Shown here piece by piece: positions 48,400-61,369 of a stretch of 64,000 bases of DNA. Within the stretch, counting starts at the first letter, position 1, and every line of letters starts with the position of its first letter. The notes below the pieces were generated by a model. The model had not been told where the DNA came from. It saw only the letters and a program-made list of their open reading frames with translations, and ran no database searches. This DNA comes from Epiperipatus broadwayi (lineage: Eukaryota; Onychophora; Udeonychophora; Euonychophora; Peripatidae), in assembly GCA_028023455.1 (NCBI GenBank), contig JAQFVV010000018.1, positions 8,029,274-8,093,273 on the forward strand, read 5' to 3'. Position numbers and translations under genes: made by a program.

Positions 48400-50345
48400 A
48401 TGTTAATGCAAATCCAGAGACAAAAATTATTAAGCAAAACAATATTCACAGATGATATTCCTAATGTTCAGAAACATTCCAATGAATTTAAATTAGAACT
48501 TGCAAATCATTTTATATTAACAGATTTTGAACATGATTCAGATTTGAATGAACTTAATAGGATGATAACTGTTACACTTTTAAAAACTGCAACAAAGATA
48601 GCTAGTACAAAAAAGCAGCTATTGACCAGGAAAATTTCTACTGAGACAAGAGGATTTATGAAGAAAAGAAGTAATATGAAAATATAAAAAATGATGCATT
48701 AAAAAGAATTGAATATCTCAAATTTTGTAAAATGCTGCAAAAAGAGTTGATAATGATATAAGAGAGTATAATTATCAATTAGCAAGGAAACCTATTGAAG
48801 GGCATAAAAGTCTCAGTAGTGTAAAACAACATCTTGGTATTAGTAGAAAATTATTAGAAAAAACAATGAAACTATTACTAAAAAAAGAGATATCATGAAA
48901 TGTGAAAAAAAATTCTATCAAAAATTATATAGAAATAAAGAACAAGGAAAAGTATCTCCTACAACTACTATATCTTTTGAATTGTCCAGGATTTTAAACG
49001 AAGAAGTGAGACATGCAATTAAATTTATAAAAAAAAGCTCCAGCTAATGATAGAATTATAATCAATATGCAGAAATAATTTTTTTGGCAAACTTATATAC
49101 CAAATATTTAAATGATAAAGATGTACCAGATGATCAGAAGAATGCAGTATTAATATTTAAACAAGGTAATAAAGAAGATATGACTTTTATCAGTTTTACT
49201 AAAATAATTATAACTCATCTTCAATGAACTTAGGATTTTAACTAACCAAAAGACCAAGCTGGATTTAAAAGTGGTTTTAGTGCAGTAGATCACATTCAAG
49301 AACCAATGAATATGATTTGCCATTATGTTTTGGATTTATAAATTATGAAAAAGACTTTGATTCTATACACATTTCATTAATAATTAAAACATTATATTAT
49401 CAAGGTATAGACCCAGAATACTGTCATATTATGGAGAATATTTATAAAAATGAAACATCAACAATTACATTACATAATGATATAAAAAATAATCTGTCCA
49501 ATATAGTGACCCCATAGCTCCAAATATTTTTACAGAAGTTTTGCAAAAAATATTTTGTGCATTAAAATGGAAAGCTAAAGAAGTAAAAGTAAATGGAGAT
49601 TATTTAAATCATTTAGATTTTGCAGTTGATATAGTTGGTCTAGCAAATAATAATATAGAGTAACAGGAAATGTTGCAAAAGTTATCAGATAAAAGAAAGT
49701 AGGATTAAAAGTAAATGTTAAAAAGGCTAAGACCAGCGAAGAAAATAAAGATTGATAATGATAGGTTAGAAGAAGTAATCAACTACAAATATCTTGATCA
49801 GATTATTATTACAAATGAAATAGTAATAGATGAAATTAATCATAGAATTAAATTTGGTTGGAATGCTTTTGGTAGCAATAACTTAATATTAAAAGAAAAT
49901 ATGCCTATGTGTTTGAAAAGAAAGGTTATTTATAAATTTGTTTTACCAGTGCTTACTTATGGATCTGAGACTTCGATATTAAAAGAAATGCAATATAAAG
50001 CAGACCATTCAACAAAATATGGGGTAATGCATGTTATGATTAACAAGAAGAGAATGAAAACAAACACATGAGTGATAGAACAAATAGGTGTTATTGACAC
50101 CATTAAAAGAATTAAGAGATTGAAGTGGAATTGGACTGGACATATTTCTAGAAGAAATGATAATAGGCAGACAGTTGAAATCTTATATTGGATTCCAAGA
50201 GATTGTAAAAGATGTAAAAAAAATCACATGTGAGATGGATGGATAAAATGAGGAAGTGTGCTGTGGTGATGTGGAGAACAAAGTCTAGAGATCAGAGAAC
50301 ATGGATTGAACTTGGAGAGACCTTTACTTTTGCAGTGGAATGCTA
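48400..50345 (+). pseudogene. RTE/BovB-like LINE reverse transcriptase, broken
   Basis: Successive broken frames keep RTE-type landmarks. 48400-48687 resembles the region before the RT ('LNRMITVTLLKTATKIAS'). 49317-49517 holds 'FINYEKDFDSI', the catalytic-Asp A motif with its usual YEKAFDS setting, followed by the 'YKNETSTITL' strand. 49600-49660 has the FAD(D)-like region, degraded. 49715-50071 covers the thumb and 'CLKRKVIYKFVLPVLTYGSET'. 50090-50340 gives the 'RLKWNWTGHISRR' and 'RDQRTWIELGETF' C-terminal signature of RTE pol. The endonuclease is missing, so it is 5'-truncated as well as frameshifted. It abuts the inverted LTR-like repeat. Confidence 0.85.
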
Positions 50346-52290
50346 ATTATTGAAAATGAATATATATATTGAACCACCCACCTTCTTTATTTTATATAAT
50401 AATAACAAATAGAAAAATTTTATTCTTCCTTCCTTACTAAAGCCATCCAATCTCTGAAGGTTTTTAGTCCTCAGGTAGAGTGAACAATATCATTGGAAGC
50501 AAGCTACCAATAATATAGATACTCAGCTACTAGACAAATACTGACCAAATAAACACTTTATTTATTTTAAGGTAAACCCTTTAGGTGCCAGTTAATCACA
50601 TAGTAATTAAGGTGTTTACCTGTCCAGCAACAAATCTAGTACCTGAGACCCCAGCTAGGTCATCGAATTGTAGCTGCCCTAAAAGAAAGGAAACCTCTGC
50701 CCAATCTAAAAATTATATTTTAAATAATAATGAAGATTTACCATACGTTAGACTTTGGCGTCCTTAAAAAAAAAAAAAAAATCCTCATTTTAAAAGAAAA
50801 ATTCTCCTTATTCTTTTATTTGTAACTTAATCATTTTTCAATAACAATTAAGTCTTTTCCCTTCCCACTTTACTAAAAATGTTAGTTCATCATAAATATG
50901 TGTAGCTAACAATTACTATTTTCATCTAAGTCAACAATATAAATCACTGCATGATCCTTCTTCCTCCTTCTCATTTTTTAAAAAACCTATATGAAAGAAA
51001 AAAATATAAAAAAAAATTTAAAGGCAAATAATAAAAATAAAAATTCCAAACAATAAAAATTCCAAAACAAATATATTATTTGTTGTTTGATATTTTACAT
51101 CAATTAATTTTGTAAATCAATCTGTTAGTATTATGATGAGAAAACCAAATAAATCTTCAAAGCTTTAATTAACCTTCTTTCCCCCTCTCTCCCACTCTCC
51201 ACCCATACTCTCAAAACCCAAGAAGAAATTGAAAAAATAAAAGTTTTTTCAAAAAAACTGTCAATGAAAAGTACTAAGATGTCAAGAAACCTAGAAAACT
51301 TAGATTTAATCATATTTCCTCTCTCCTTTCTATTCTCCTGCTCTCTCCCATTTTTTCAAAACCAAAGAAATTGAAAAGTCAAATACTACTAAAAGTTTTC
51401 AAAAAAACATCTGTGAATAAAATGTAAGAAGAGGTTTTAGATTCCACTTTAAATTTATAAATTATGATAAATCCTTTTTCCAAATTCAAGAATTTTTAAT
51501 TGATCAATTAGTCATTCCAGGATTCATTTATAATATTAAAACAATATTTTAAAGAAACAATTAAAGAAAAAATGGAATGTTGGTAACTGAATAGATTGGT
51601 ATTGACTTCTTAGTTTAGTATTTTAAAGACATGCAAATAATTTTCATCCCATTATATGGTGTGATTTTAGTTATCTATTTTTGTTCTTATGACATTTTAC
51701 AATAATATTTACATGGTAGCTGTGTCATAAATGTTCCACTTGTGATGTAGACTCTAGAATGTCAAATGTGTTGATACTACAATTAATTGTAATGTGTGCA
51801 CTTTTTTTCCATTTTCAACCTTTTGAATTATTTATAATTTCTTTCTGTAAGTATTTATTTTAGATTCCAACTGCTATAACAATTAAATTTATAAATCTTA
51901 AAAGATATCAACAATTAATCATTATCTAAATTTATATAAATTTATAACTTTTTTTCATAATACTATGACACTAACATCAAATTTTAATTAGATATTCCAT
52001 ATTACTTCTTCAGATTTTTATTTATAATGCAAAAGAAGTTATACTGATATTTCTGAATTTCATGATATCAGTAATATCTTAATTTGCTGGGTTGTTTCCT
52101 GATATAACTGAATGAAATAAGAGATTTCATGACATTAGAGAGTCAGAAGTAATAACTTGATGATCTAATGTCCCATATCTCCCACAACTCCCTTCAATTT
52201 CTGTACTATAGTTTAATTTCTCAGATAACTTTAAATTATAGATATCATAAAAAACAAAACTTTCATCATAATTAGGTTTAACTTGTATAT
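50346..52290. other. Intergenic DNA or 5' flank of the GPCR gene
   Basis: No gene recognised. A patch near 50560-50720 is richer in GC and has a 60-codon frame, but no motif. Pyrimidine- and A-rich low-complexity DNA at 51000-51420. Confidence 0.4.
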
Positions 52291-52299
52291 ATATATATT

Positions 52300-52400
52300 A
52301 AAACGAAGATTTGCACGGGTTAAATATATAAAATACATATTTTGCGGGTTCACCCGTGTTAAAAACTTTTAATATACGGATGAACCCGCAAAATATGTAG
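52300..52400. mobile_element. PLE family 2 3' termini, head to head
   Basis: The forward terminus 'gatgaacccgcaaaatatgt' (about 52380-52399) and its inverted copy (about 52334-52355) lie 25-30 bp apart. A further inverted 'gcacgggttaa' piece is at 52311-52322. It is the end of a PLE insertion less than 100 bp upstream of the GPCR start codon. Confidence 0.7.
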
Positions 52401-52451
52401 CACTAGCAAATAAAAGTAATATGTATTTTATGATTAAGTTTTTAAATTTGC

Positions 52452-52466
52452 ATTTGTTATTTTAGA
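52452..52466 (+). promoter_or_regulatory. Possible 3' splice site before the GPCR start
   Basis: A T-rich stretch ends in TTTTAG at 52465, 31 bases before the start codon. It would join a 5' untranslated exon to a single coding exon. Judged by sequence only. Confidence 0.4.
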
Positions 52467-52496
52467 ATTAGTTGTGAAGTTTTCAACTGCGTCAAA

Positions 52497-53564
52497 ATGA
52501 TATTACCCAAAGTAGATGTCTTCTATGATGTGAATGATCATAATCTATCAGGAAATCAAACTTATGCCAGAGGATTGCTCTCACTTCCTTGGTACTTAGT
52601 GGCTAACATTATCATTTTTCTGATTTCAGCTCCGTTAACAGCTCTAGGAAATTGCTTTGTGATAATTATTATACTTCGCAAAAAGACACTTCATAACCCT
52701 TTTAATATTTACATTTTAAATTTAGCTCTTGTGGATTTTATTATCGGTATATTTATTTTACCAACTTTGACCCTGTATTCTTATTTAGGTCATTGGGCAT
52801 TAGGAAAGTATCTGTGCAATTTTCAAGTATATCAATATTATTTATTGGGGTTTGTATCAGCAAATACACTAGCCGCTATTTCCTTTGATCGCTTTTGGTC
52901 TCTCACTTGGTCAGTTCATTATCGTAATAATAGAAATATGAAAACCATTTCCTGTATTATCATTGGTTGTTGGTTATATGGAATTTTACTTTGGACTCCA
53001 GCTTATGTTTATGATAGGATAGATTTTCCCGATTTTTTAATTTGCTTTTGGGATCCTACTATAGATTACAATTGGATTAGTGACATATACTTAAGCATTC
53101 TGGGATATTTTTTGCCTTTGGGAATAATGTGTGTCTCCTATAGTCGGGTATTTTATGTTTTTAGAAAACGCTACCAAAATGTAGGTGCTTCTAAAAATAC
53201 AACTCAACCACCTAATATCACACCAGTGGAAAATATGCAAGGGAATAAAGGGACTTTAGCCCAGCCACAAAATGTGCATGAAATTAATGATCAAAAATTA
53301 CAAGATAAAATAAAACGAGAAAAGAAAGTGACCCAATTACTTGGCCATATTGTTATTACCTTTGCTATCTGTTGGTTACCTTATTATATATTTTTCTTTT
53401 TGAGTGCATTTTTTCCAAACTTTTTTCCCTTAGAATACAAACTTTTTGCATGGGGACTGGCTGAAATTAACTCTTTATTTAATCCAATATTGTATAACAT
53501 GAACAATGATGAAATTAAATCTGTAATTAGAAAGTTGATTCCAAAACAAAATAAATGTAAATAA
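52497..53564 (+). CDS. Class A (rhodopsin-type) GPCR, aminergic/muscarinic-like orphan, coding region intronless
   Basis: A 355-residue plasma-membrane receptor expected to signal through a G protein. The extracellular N-tail has two N-glycosylation sites (N16, N20). Seven membrane segments carry the family's landmarks: GN at 51-52 (1.50), D80 (2.50), C107 (3.25) and C183 for the disulfide, DRF at 131-133, W159 (4.50), P207 and Y215 in TM5, CWLP at 292-295, NPILY at 329-333, then helix 8 and C354 as a possible lipid site. The third loop is short (about 50 residues) and ends in a basic stretch, KIKREKK. The overall pattern is nearest to muscarinic and histamine H3-type receptors (WSVHYRNN after DRF; FWDP in loop 2). 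Oddly, 3.32 is Y114, not Asp, and 7.43 is E323, not Tyr. Y115, Y296 and W319 could keep an aromatic cage. The start codon context is CAAAATGA, with AATAAA at the stop. Ligand unknown. Confidence 0.93.
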   Translation: MILPKVDVFYDVNDHNLSGNQTYARGLLSLPWYLVANIIIFLISAPLTALGNCFVIIIILRKKTLHNPFNIYILNLALVDFIIGIFILPTLTLYSYLGHWALGKYLCNFQVYQYYLLGFVSANTLAAISFDRFWSLTWSVHYRNNRNMKTISCIIIGCWLYGILLWTPAYVYDRIDFPDFLICFWDPTIDYNWISDIYLSILGYFLPLGIMCVSYSRVFYVFRKRYQNVGASKNTTQPPNITPVENMQGNKGTLAQPQNVHEINDQKLQDKIKREKKVTQLLGHIVITFAICWLPYYIFFFLSAFFPNFFPLEYKLFAWGLAEINSLFNPILYNMNNDEIKSVIRKLIPKQNKCK

Positions 53565-56500
53565 AATAAAATATATTAATATTTTAATCAGATACTATAT
53601 CTTCATTTATATATAATTATATAAGAGTAAATTTTCTCCACTGGTACTAGATGAATATTTTTTATCATTAAGTAATGAATTTATTTTATGGTCATTTTAA
53701 TCATATTTTGTAACCTAATCAATAAGATGAATGTTTTTAAAGTGATATAATTTGTTGCCTGCCTATGTAGCTTAGTGATTGCAGTTACTTACAAATGATG
53801 TTTTGTTTTTACATATTTCCATTTGTTTATTTTTTTGTAATTCCAAAATTAATAATTTGAAAATTTTAATGATTCTAATTATTTGGACTCAAGATAATTT
53901 TATAGATAAATAGAAAAATTACTTAAATTCAAATCTTTAAACTTTTGTCATTATTTTGAAAGAATGCTATAATTAGATGCCTAAATAAAAACCTTAATGG
54001 CATTGCCAACTAATCTTCATTAATGAAACCCAAGCTTACTTTACCAGTTACAACTGACTGTTAGTGAATACAGAAATTTTACTATTTTATTTGGCAAATA
54101 ATGAGTCAAATTTATAATATATCTTTATGAATAATTATTGTCTACTTTTGAAATATTAAATTGTGGTTAATTATTTGTATTATAAGATTGCCATAAAATT
54201 GAAAAACTAATATGTTTTCACATTACCAGGTTAAAAAGTAAAATTAAACTTACACTTTATTAGCTGTACAAGATATGTAAATATTTTATTTAATATTGTA
54301 AATATATATGACAATGTAATTTTATGATAGATGAAATTAAAAAATAAACAGATATTCCTATGTAATCTCAAAGTTTTTATTAATTACTTAGAAGGAAATA
54401 CAGCTTTTTTAATTTCATAAATAAAAAAAGGTCAAGAAAAAGATTAAGTTAATTTTTGCAATGAACATACAAACCAAATCTATCTCTACATTCATGAAAT
54501 TCGTTTTTTAATCAATTTTTGTCTAATTTATTTTGTAGTAAACATTTTTTCTGAAGTATTTCAATATTTTCACTAAATGTAGCCAGGGAATTCTTTCCTC
54601 AGCAATATTTTTCAATAAAATTAATCAATATGACATCTTTTTAGAATGATTTTGAATAACTTTATACAATAAATAGAGTTTCACAATATCCAAGCCATCA
54701 AACGGTTCAAACACTAGTAGATTTAATACCTTCACAGCCACCAAAATGACTTATATATGATTACACTACCGATCTTGTTATATCAAATATTTCAAAGTAT
54801 CTCCTTGAATGATTTTTAGCGTCTTTATGTACATTATGAAAATAATCATGTATGCCTTATTAATGCATATTATATTTACTAAAATAACAACCCTCTGTAT
54901 AAATAATTTCTACATCTAAGAATCAGATTCTCAACTTAACATTAGTACAAAACAAAATTACTGAAGATTTTATTTAATAACGTACTAATGAAACGTGAGT
55001 TTTTTTGAATGTTAATAAGTAAACCAACATTTTTTATAATTCTTATTCAAAATATTAAAAACATTTTTATAAACTAACTTTTAAATTTTCAAAAAATACA
55101 TAACCATCAAATTATTATAATATAGATGTCAAACTGAAATTTTTATTTTTGTTGTTATTTCGTAAGAAGTAATAAACTTATCATAATCAAACTTATATGC
55201 TACTTAAGTTAATAGTGACAACTATTCAAAAGATCTGTTATAAAAGTGTGATAGGAAATAGCAATATTTAATGGAAGTTCACGTTTCAAATGTATCTGAC
55301 ATTCTCGTTTACATTGATATAGCTGTGGTATAATTAAAATAAACTTTTATAAAAAGCTATTTTTAAATATTACCATAAATCTTTACTATTAATTGAATTA
55401 TATGAATATACCAAATTGATAAACACAATCTATAAATCATACTTTTACTCATAATACTTTTCACAAAGTTATTTTTTTAGTTCTCAGCACAGTAATTAAT
55501 CATCTGATAATTATTATTCATTAAAACTTTTAAAAGTACTTGTAGTAGATAAAAATGATATTCTACGATCCAAATTGTTTTCTTTTATAGCTATTTTAAT
55601 AGATTAGGACTATGAAAGCGTTGAGATCAAATTGAACAATTTCATATCTCTATATTTCTAAACATTCCAATAATTTTGAAGCTAACATATGACTAATAAT
55701 CAACTTAATAATTTTTTTGCTTGAGGATTGCAAAAATCTGATCTAAATTTTTTTACCTACTTTCTGGCAAAATTTAATTTAATTGATAGTATGGATTTAT
55801 CATAAAAAGAAATTTCTATATCATTTTATAAGTGATATTTAAACATTACTAATATGTCTGGTATAAATCATATTTTTAATTCAATTGTCAATTTTAACTT
55901 TAGACTTTACTATTCTATGATCTGATTAACAATTTGTTTCTATAAGAGTTATGTAATATTGTTTTATTTTATATTCTGACTTCAAAATATAAGGTAATTA
56001 ATAAATTGTTTTTAGGGTTGTTATTTCCAAAACTTTATTGCATACTTTTGATTAAAAAAAATATTTAATATAAGGCAAAAAATTTGTTTACGTTTACAAA
56101 ATTAATACTGTGCTTTCAATAACTTTGGGTCATAGTTACTCACAATTAAAATTCTTTATTAATATTAATACAAGAATATATTTCTACAAGAATAAAAGCT
56201 ATTTATTTTTATGAACTTATAGAATAGTACTAATAAAAATTTCACAAGTACTAGCCTTTTACTTATATACTTAGAAATTCAAACACCAAACAGTTTTAAC
56301 ATAGTAGCCATCAGACTATGTAAATCTTACACCTCAACCAAGTTTATATCAAACAATGATTGCAGAATTTTATGTAATTATATTTAGAAACAAATAAGAT
56401 ATCTTTATTACCAACACATTTTTTAGTATAATGCAAACATAATATAAATATTAAAAATACCAAGTGATTAGTAATAGTTAAATTCAAAGAATATTCTTAT

Positions 56501-56600
56501 CTAAACATATAAATAATTATGAACCATTATAATTAAATTAGTTTGATTTGAGATTTTGAGAAAGTTTAGGTTAATCAATCAAAATTTAGTAAGTATTTGT
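53565..56600. other. 3' flank of the GPCR and AT-rich DNA
   Basis: Tandem AATAAA signals overlap the stop codon (53560-53570), with others near 53985 and 54340. No other feature is seen. Confidence 0.5.
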
Positions 56601-56603
56601 ATT

Positions 56604-56697
56604 TTTTTCATGTGTCATAGCATCGGCCAGAAAGCGATCCCGCTAACCCGGGACAACTGCTTCTAAGGCGGCTGTGCTGACCTCTCGACCACCAACA
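56604..56697 (-). mobile_element. tRNA-derived SINE
   Basis: On the minus strand the A box TGGTCGAGAGG fits exactly. The B-box region GGGATCGCTTT is mutated. The signature GCTATGACAC is followed by an A-rich tail (poly-T at 56602-56608). It is closest to the copy at 11698. Confidence 0.87.
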
Positions 56698-56699
56698 TT

Positions 56700-59640
56700 T
56701 TTCAACAGAAAATATAGGTTATAAATGAAATATCCTACAATAAATATAAATAATCACTCAATACAAATATACATGAAGATCTATTATTTATGAGTCTCAT
56801 AAAACATTTTAACAGCTGTAGCAAGAGACTACCAGAAATAATATATTTTGTATAATTCTGTAAAACAGATAGAGTAGAGATTGAAAAAGTAAATAATTTC
56901 TCCAAAAAGAAACATTTAAATAGAATAAGCTTTGATAACAATAAATATAAATTGTAATTAAAGCTGATCAAGATATAAATTTAGATAAATAAAAAATTAT
57001 ATACTTTAACTTACATAAACGAGAACAAAGAACGTTACTACGATTTGCTCTTTGATAACAATGATTATTAATGAATGTAATATTAGTCATAAGCATAAAT
57101 ATTACTATACGATAAATATCTATTATAAATAATGATGGCAACTTAATATGAAATAAATTTATAAGAAAAGTATATCCAATGCTTTTGTTTTATTCAAATT
57201 CAATAATAATAAAAAGTAAGACAAAGTAATATCACCTGAAAAATCATAAATTCTTGATTTTAAATATAGCATATACATATAATTTACATAAATTAAAACA
57301 AATAAGATCTAAGTCTGAATATTATAGCACTCATGACCAATTATTGTAAAAGAACTATAACATCAGAAATGTTTATTGCTTTCTTCTTATCCTTAATTGC
57401 AAATCCCTTAAGTAAAATTTTATAGAAAGACTTTAATTTAAATGCAATATCTTTATTACTTAAGATAAAATAGCTTTTCCATATATAATAACCCTAACAA
57501 AAATGAGTATGATTTCATCAAAATACTGGCAGCCTATTTTTGCAGTGAAGATTTGTGACTTAAACAGCATACTTTGACTGTTGAATAAAAGAATTTCTCA
57601 AAATAAAAGTAATGGTTATTTGCCTATAATATCTTTAATTTTCTATACATAAATTGCAATGGATTCAGCAATGTGTATCTTAAGAGTGCTATTCTATCTG
57701 TGCATTACCCTGCACAAATGTAAAGGAATTGTCAAATACACTCTCAGTTGAATGGTCAACTATACCTTTTAACGACATCATCTTTAGCATTTAGCTTATG
57801 AATGACATGATGTGGATGGTTTGATTTGTTAATGAGCATTAGCTGTAGGGGATAACTTATTCTATTACATGTCTGGATATATTTTGGAATACCACATAGA
57901 ATAAAAAGAACGACATTCAAATATATTAAATTTTAATAAAAATTAACAATTTGATAATACAAAATAAAATAAAAATTAATAGAAATGTATTTTAAATCCA
58001 AATAAATAAAGAAAGAAGTAAGTATTTTCTTTGATATAGATGAATGGATAAATAATTACTTAAATACTTCGTTCTTAATAACATTCCCACTTTTTTTATC
58101 TATCCATTAACTGACATACAAAATAGAAAAGTAATAAAATAATTGTAAGAAAATGTATTTACAAAAATCTATACTCACGCATGAAGTGAAATAATATATT
58201 TAGATTATTATTAACATTTATAAAAATTAACTGTTTTACATATAACTAACATCATAGTAGCAATAAAAATAAAGATCTTACTTTAATAGAACTCATGTAT
58301 AAAAATAAAAATAAACATGTATATACTATTCTATATAGAATAATTTTATGTGTGCACACTTGATTTGGTTGTATATAAATAAGTGATAGTCACGTTTGGG
58401 TTTGGTCTTCTTATCTTTAATAGAGGGATCTTAACTATGTTTCTGTACTTTATCTGTATTTTCTTGAATTTTATGATATCCTATTGAATTGCCTTTAAAT
58501 TTTAGATTTTTTTTTGTTACATTTACTTTTCTCTTCTCTATTGTAATTTGACTTAAAATAAAAATTTTAAATAGGCACTTGCCTTTAGGTCGAGTTGTCA
58601 TCATTAAATTGAGGAGAATAGCATTTATTTCAAAGGCTGGATTTTATTTATTTTAGCAGATTTTTTAAATATATTTTTTATACAATCAAAACTGAATGCT
58701 ATATTAAAGATAATAGATTTGTAATTTGATTTACATAGGCAGAAAATAATTTACAAAATTTAAACTTATTAATACTTGCAATTGTTGATTAAATAAACGT
58801 AAAAAAACTTGAAAATTCTAATATGGGTTCCATATTATTGTGCAAATCTTTTATTTAAATAAATTGATCATATATACTACAAAAAATTTTTTCATTCCCT
58901 TGCATTCATTTTTTTATATATATTTTATCTGAATATGAAAATTTACCCTAATTATTTAACCTTGCAAATAAATACATAATAATAAGAAAAACTATTCAAA
59001 TAAAACTTAAATATGAATAACGTGGTGAGGAAGGTACAACATTTAAACAATAATTTTTACTATGATTTGTATAAATTAATGAGATTCATAGGGCTAACTT
59101 TTATTTATAAAATATGCTCATACAAATGTTGCCTTGCTATTCCATAATGCACATATAAATTTCACATTAATACAATATAAAATATACATTCATATAAAAT
59201 GAATCACACTTAAAGATATTAGTGTAACTATAGACATATGTTACAAAAATATTGCCATGGCAAGAGTTTATGGTGATAGTCCAAATATGATTGATCACTT
59301 ATGTGCAGAAGTCTGGAGTTTAAAATATAGCTATGTTGATGAGTAGGTCTCATAGCTTCCAAGAAATTATATTGTTTTTCAGAATTCATTTTAATATACT
59401 TTTCAGACAGAGCTTTAAATATATTAATTTGCAGAATAGCTTTTTTAATTTAAGTCACAGAATCCTCTGAAATAGTTTAGGTTGTAAATGGAGCTTCTTA
59501 GTTTACAAAATATTTGATTATTAATTTAGTTTATAATCAAGAATATTTACATTACAGCAGAAATATTTATCACTATACTTTTCTCTGGATTCTTTGGTAA
59601 AAATTATAACATGAATGTCTTTCTTTTCTGCATTAACTAG
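56700..59640. other. AT-rich DNA, nothing identified
   Basis: About 2.9 kb without a supported gene or repeat. The 78-codon frame at 56735-56971 has no recognisable motif. Confidence 0.45.
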
Positions 59641-59643
59641 GCA

Positions 59644-59834
59644 GGTCCTTTTTAAAATACGTTAATGATTGGTTTCCTAGTAACAATAAGATGGATGAAC
59701 TTCATGCTGGGAAGCTGGCATCTATTCAGAAAACAATCAATTATAGTGGATCATGCTGTGTTTATCGTTGCATTCTCTGTATTTATATTGGTGGTTCCCC
59801 CTGCAAATCGTTCAACAGAAACTGATTTGAAGAC
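59644..59834 (+). other. Candidate exon
   Basis: A pyrimidine-rich stretch (59618-59634) leads to ACTAGGCAG ending at 59644, a plausible acceptor. The frame after it stays open for about 60 codons and reads like ordinary protein at first (WFPSNNKMDELHAGKLAS), then is Cys-rich. A second frame, from the ATG at 59665, is also open for 65 codons. I recognise neither, and no clear donor was found. Confidence 0.2.
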
Positions 59835-60206
59835 TATTAAAACATGCTTTACTAAGTTTTAAATCTACACAAAAAGTTTCCAGAGTATTTTTTAATTAAA
59901 ATTTTCAAGTAGATTATTTAATTAAAAGTATTAATAGAAAGTTATTTTTGTTGATAATGACATTTAATCAGGATATCTAATCTTTATTAAATTTCTTATT
60001 TTTCTGAAAAATTTTTACACCCCCCCTCCTTCCAGATAATTTATTTTCCTGAACATTGGTTATTTATTTATCACTTCAATAATTATGCTTGAGTAGTTTT
60101 ATTCAAGTTTTTATCAAACTAAAACATTTATTAGAAATCTTTTAAGACAATTTAAAGTTGTAATTAATAATTTTTAAGCACATACTCATTACTTAAGTAA
60201 TATAAA

Positions 60207-60484
60207 TTAAGGCTATAACCTTAAGACTATACACCTAGATGCAACAGTAAGGACTTCTACAAATCTTAACACAAGATTAACGACTTTAAAAGACAAGAGT
60301 GGCCACTCTTATCTTTGACCTACTTTTTAATTACATAGGTGAATCTAAAGCATTTTGATTTGAGAGCGTAGGTCGAAGATAAGAGTGGCCACTCTTGTCT
60401 TTTAAAGTCATTAATCTTGTGTTAAGATTTATAGAAGTCCTTACTGTTGCATCTAGGTGCATAGTCTTAAGGTTATAGCCTTAA
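60207..60484. mobile_element. MITE-like inverted repeat, 115-bp arms
   Basis: Arms 60207-60322 and 60368-60484 are near-perfect inverted repeats with ends TTAAGGCTATAACC. The arm itself contains the palindrome AAGAGTGGCCACTCTT. There is no reading frame. No convincing target duplication. Confidence 0.8.
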
Positions 60485-60669
60485 TATACATTAAAACATT
60501 TATTGTAAAGATAACAAAATTAGCACAAAAAATATTCTATTAACAAATTAAAAGTTTTTAGGTTTTTAATATAAAATAAAAGAATATAAATCAATTTCCA
60601 TTCTTTTGATTTGAGTTTTAATAAATTGATAAAAGAAATTGGTCAATTAGTTATATACCTAAAATAAAA

Positions 60670-60752
60670 GGTCAGCGCAACTGCCTTGCACTTGCAGGCA
60701 GTTGCCTGGGTTGCGGGTTCACATCCCGGCTGATGCTATGACACAAAAAAAA
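60670..60752 (+). mobile_element. tRNA-derived SINE, 5'-truncated
   Basis: Plus-strand copy with B box GGGTTCACATCCC, GCTATGACAC and an 8-A run. The A box is lost. It belongs to the same subfamily as 34594-34678. Confidence 0.87.
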
Positions 60753-60865
60753 CTATTTTTTTAAAGAAACCAATTTTAAACAAATATGATGTTAATCATT
60801 GCCTATTTCTTATTAAATATAAATATTCAATACTTAAACAACTTAGGCTAAAGCAGTATGAAAAA

Positions 60866-61365
<500 letters not shown>

Positions 61366-61369
61366 TTTT

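Noticed and set aside
50585-50767. 60-codon frame as an exon
   Set aside because: No motif, no splice context and no second copy; probably chance in a less AT-rich patch.
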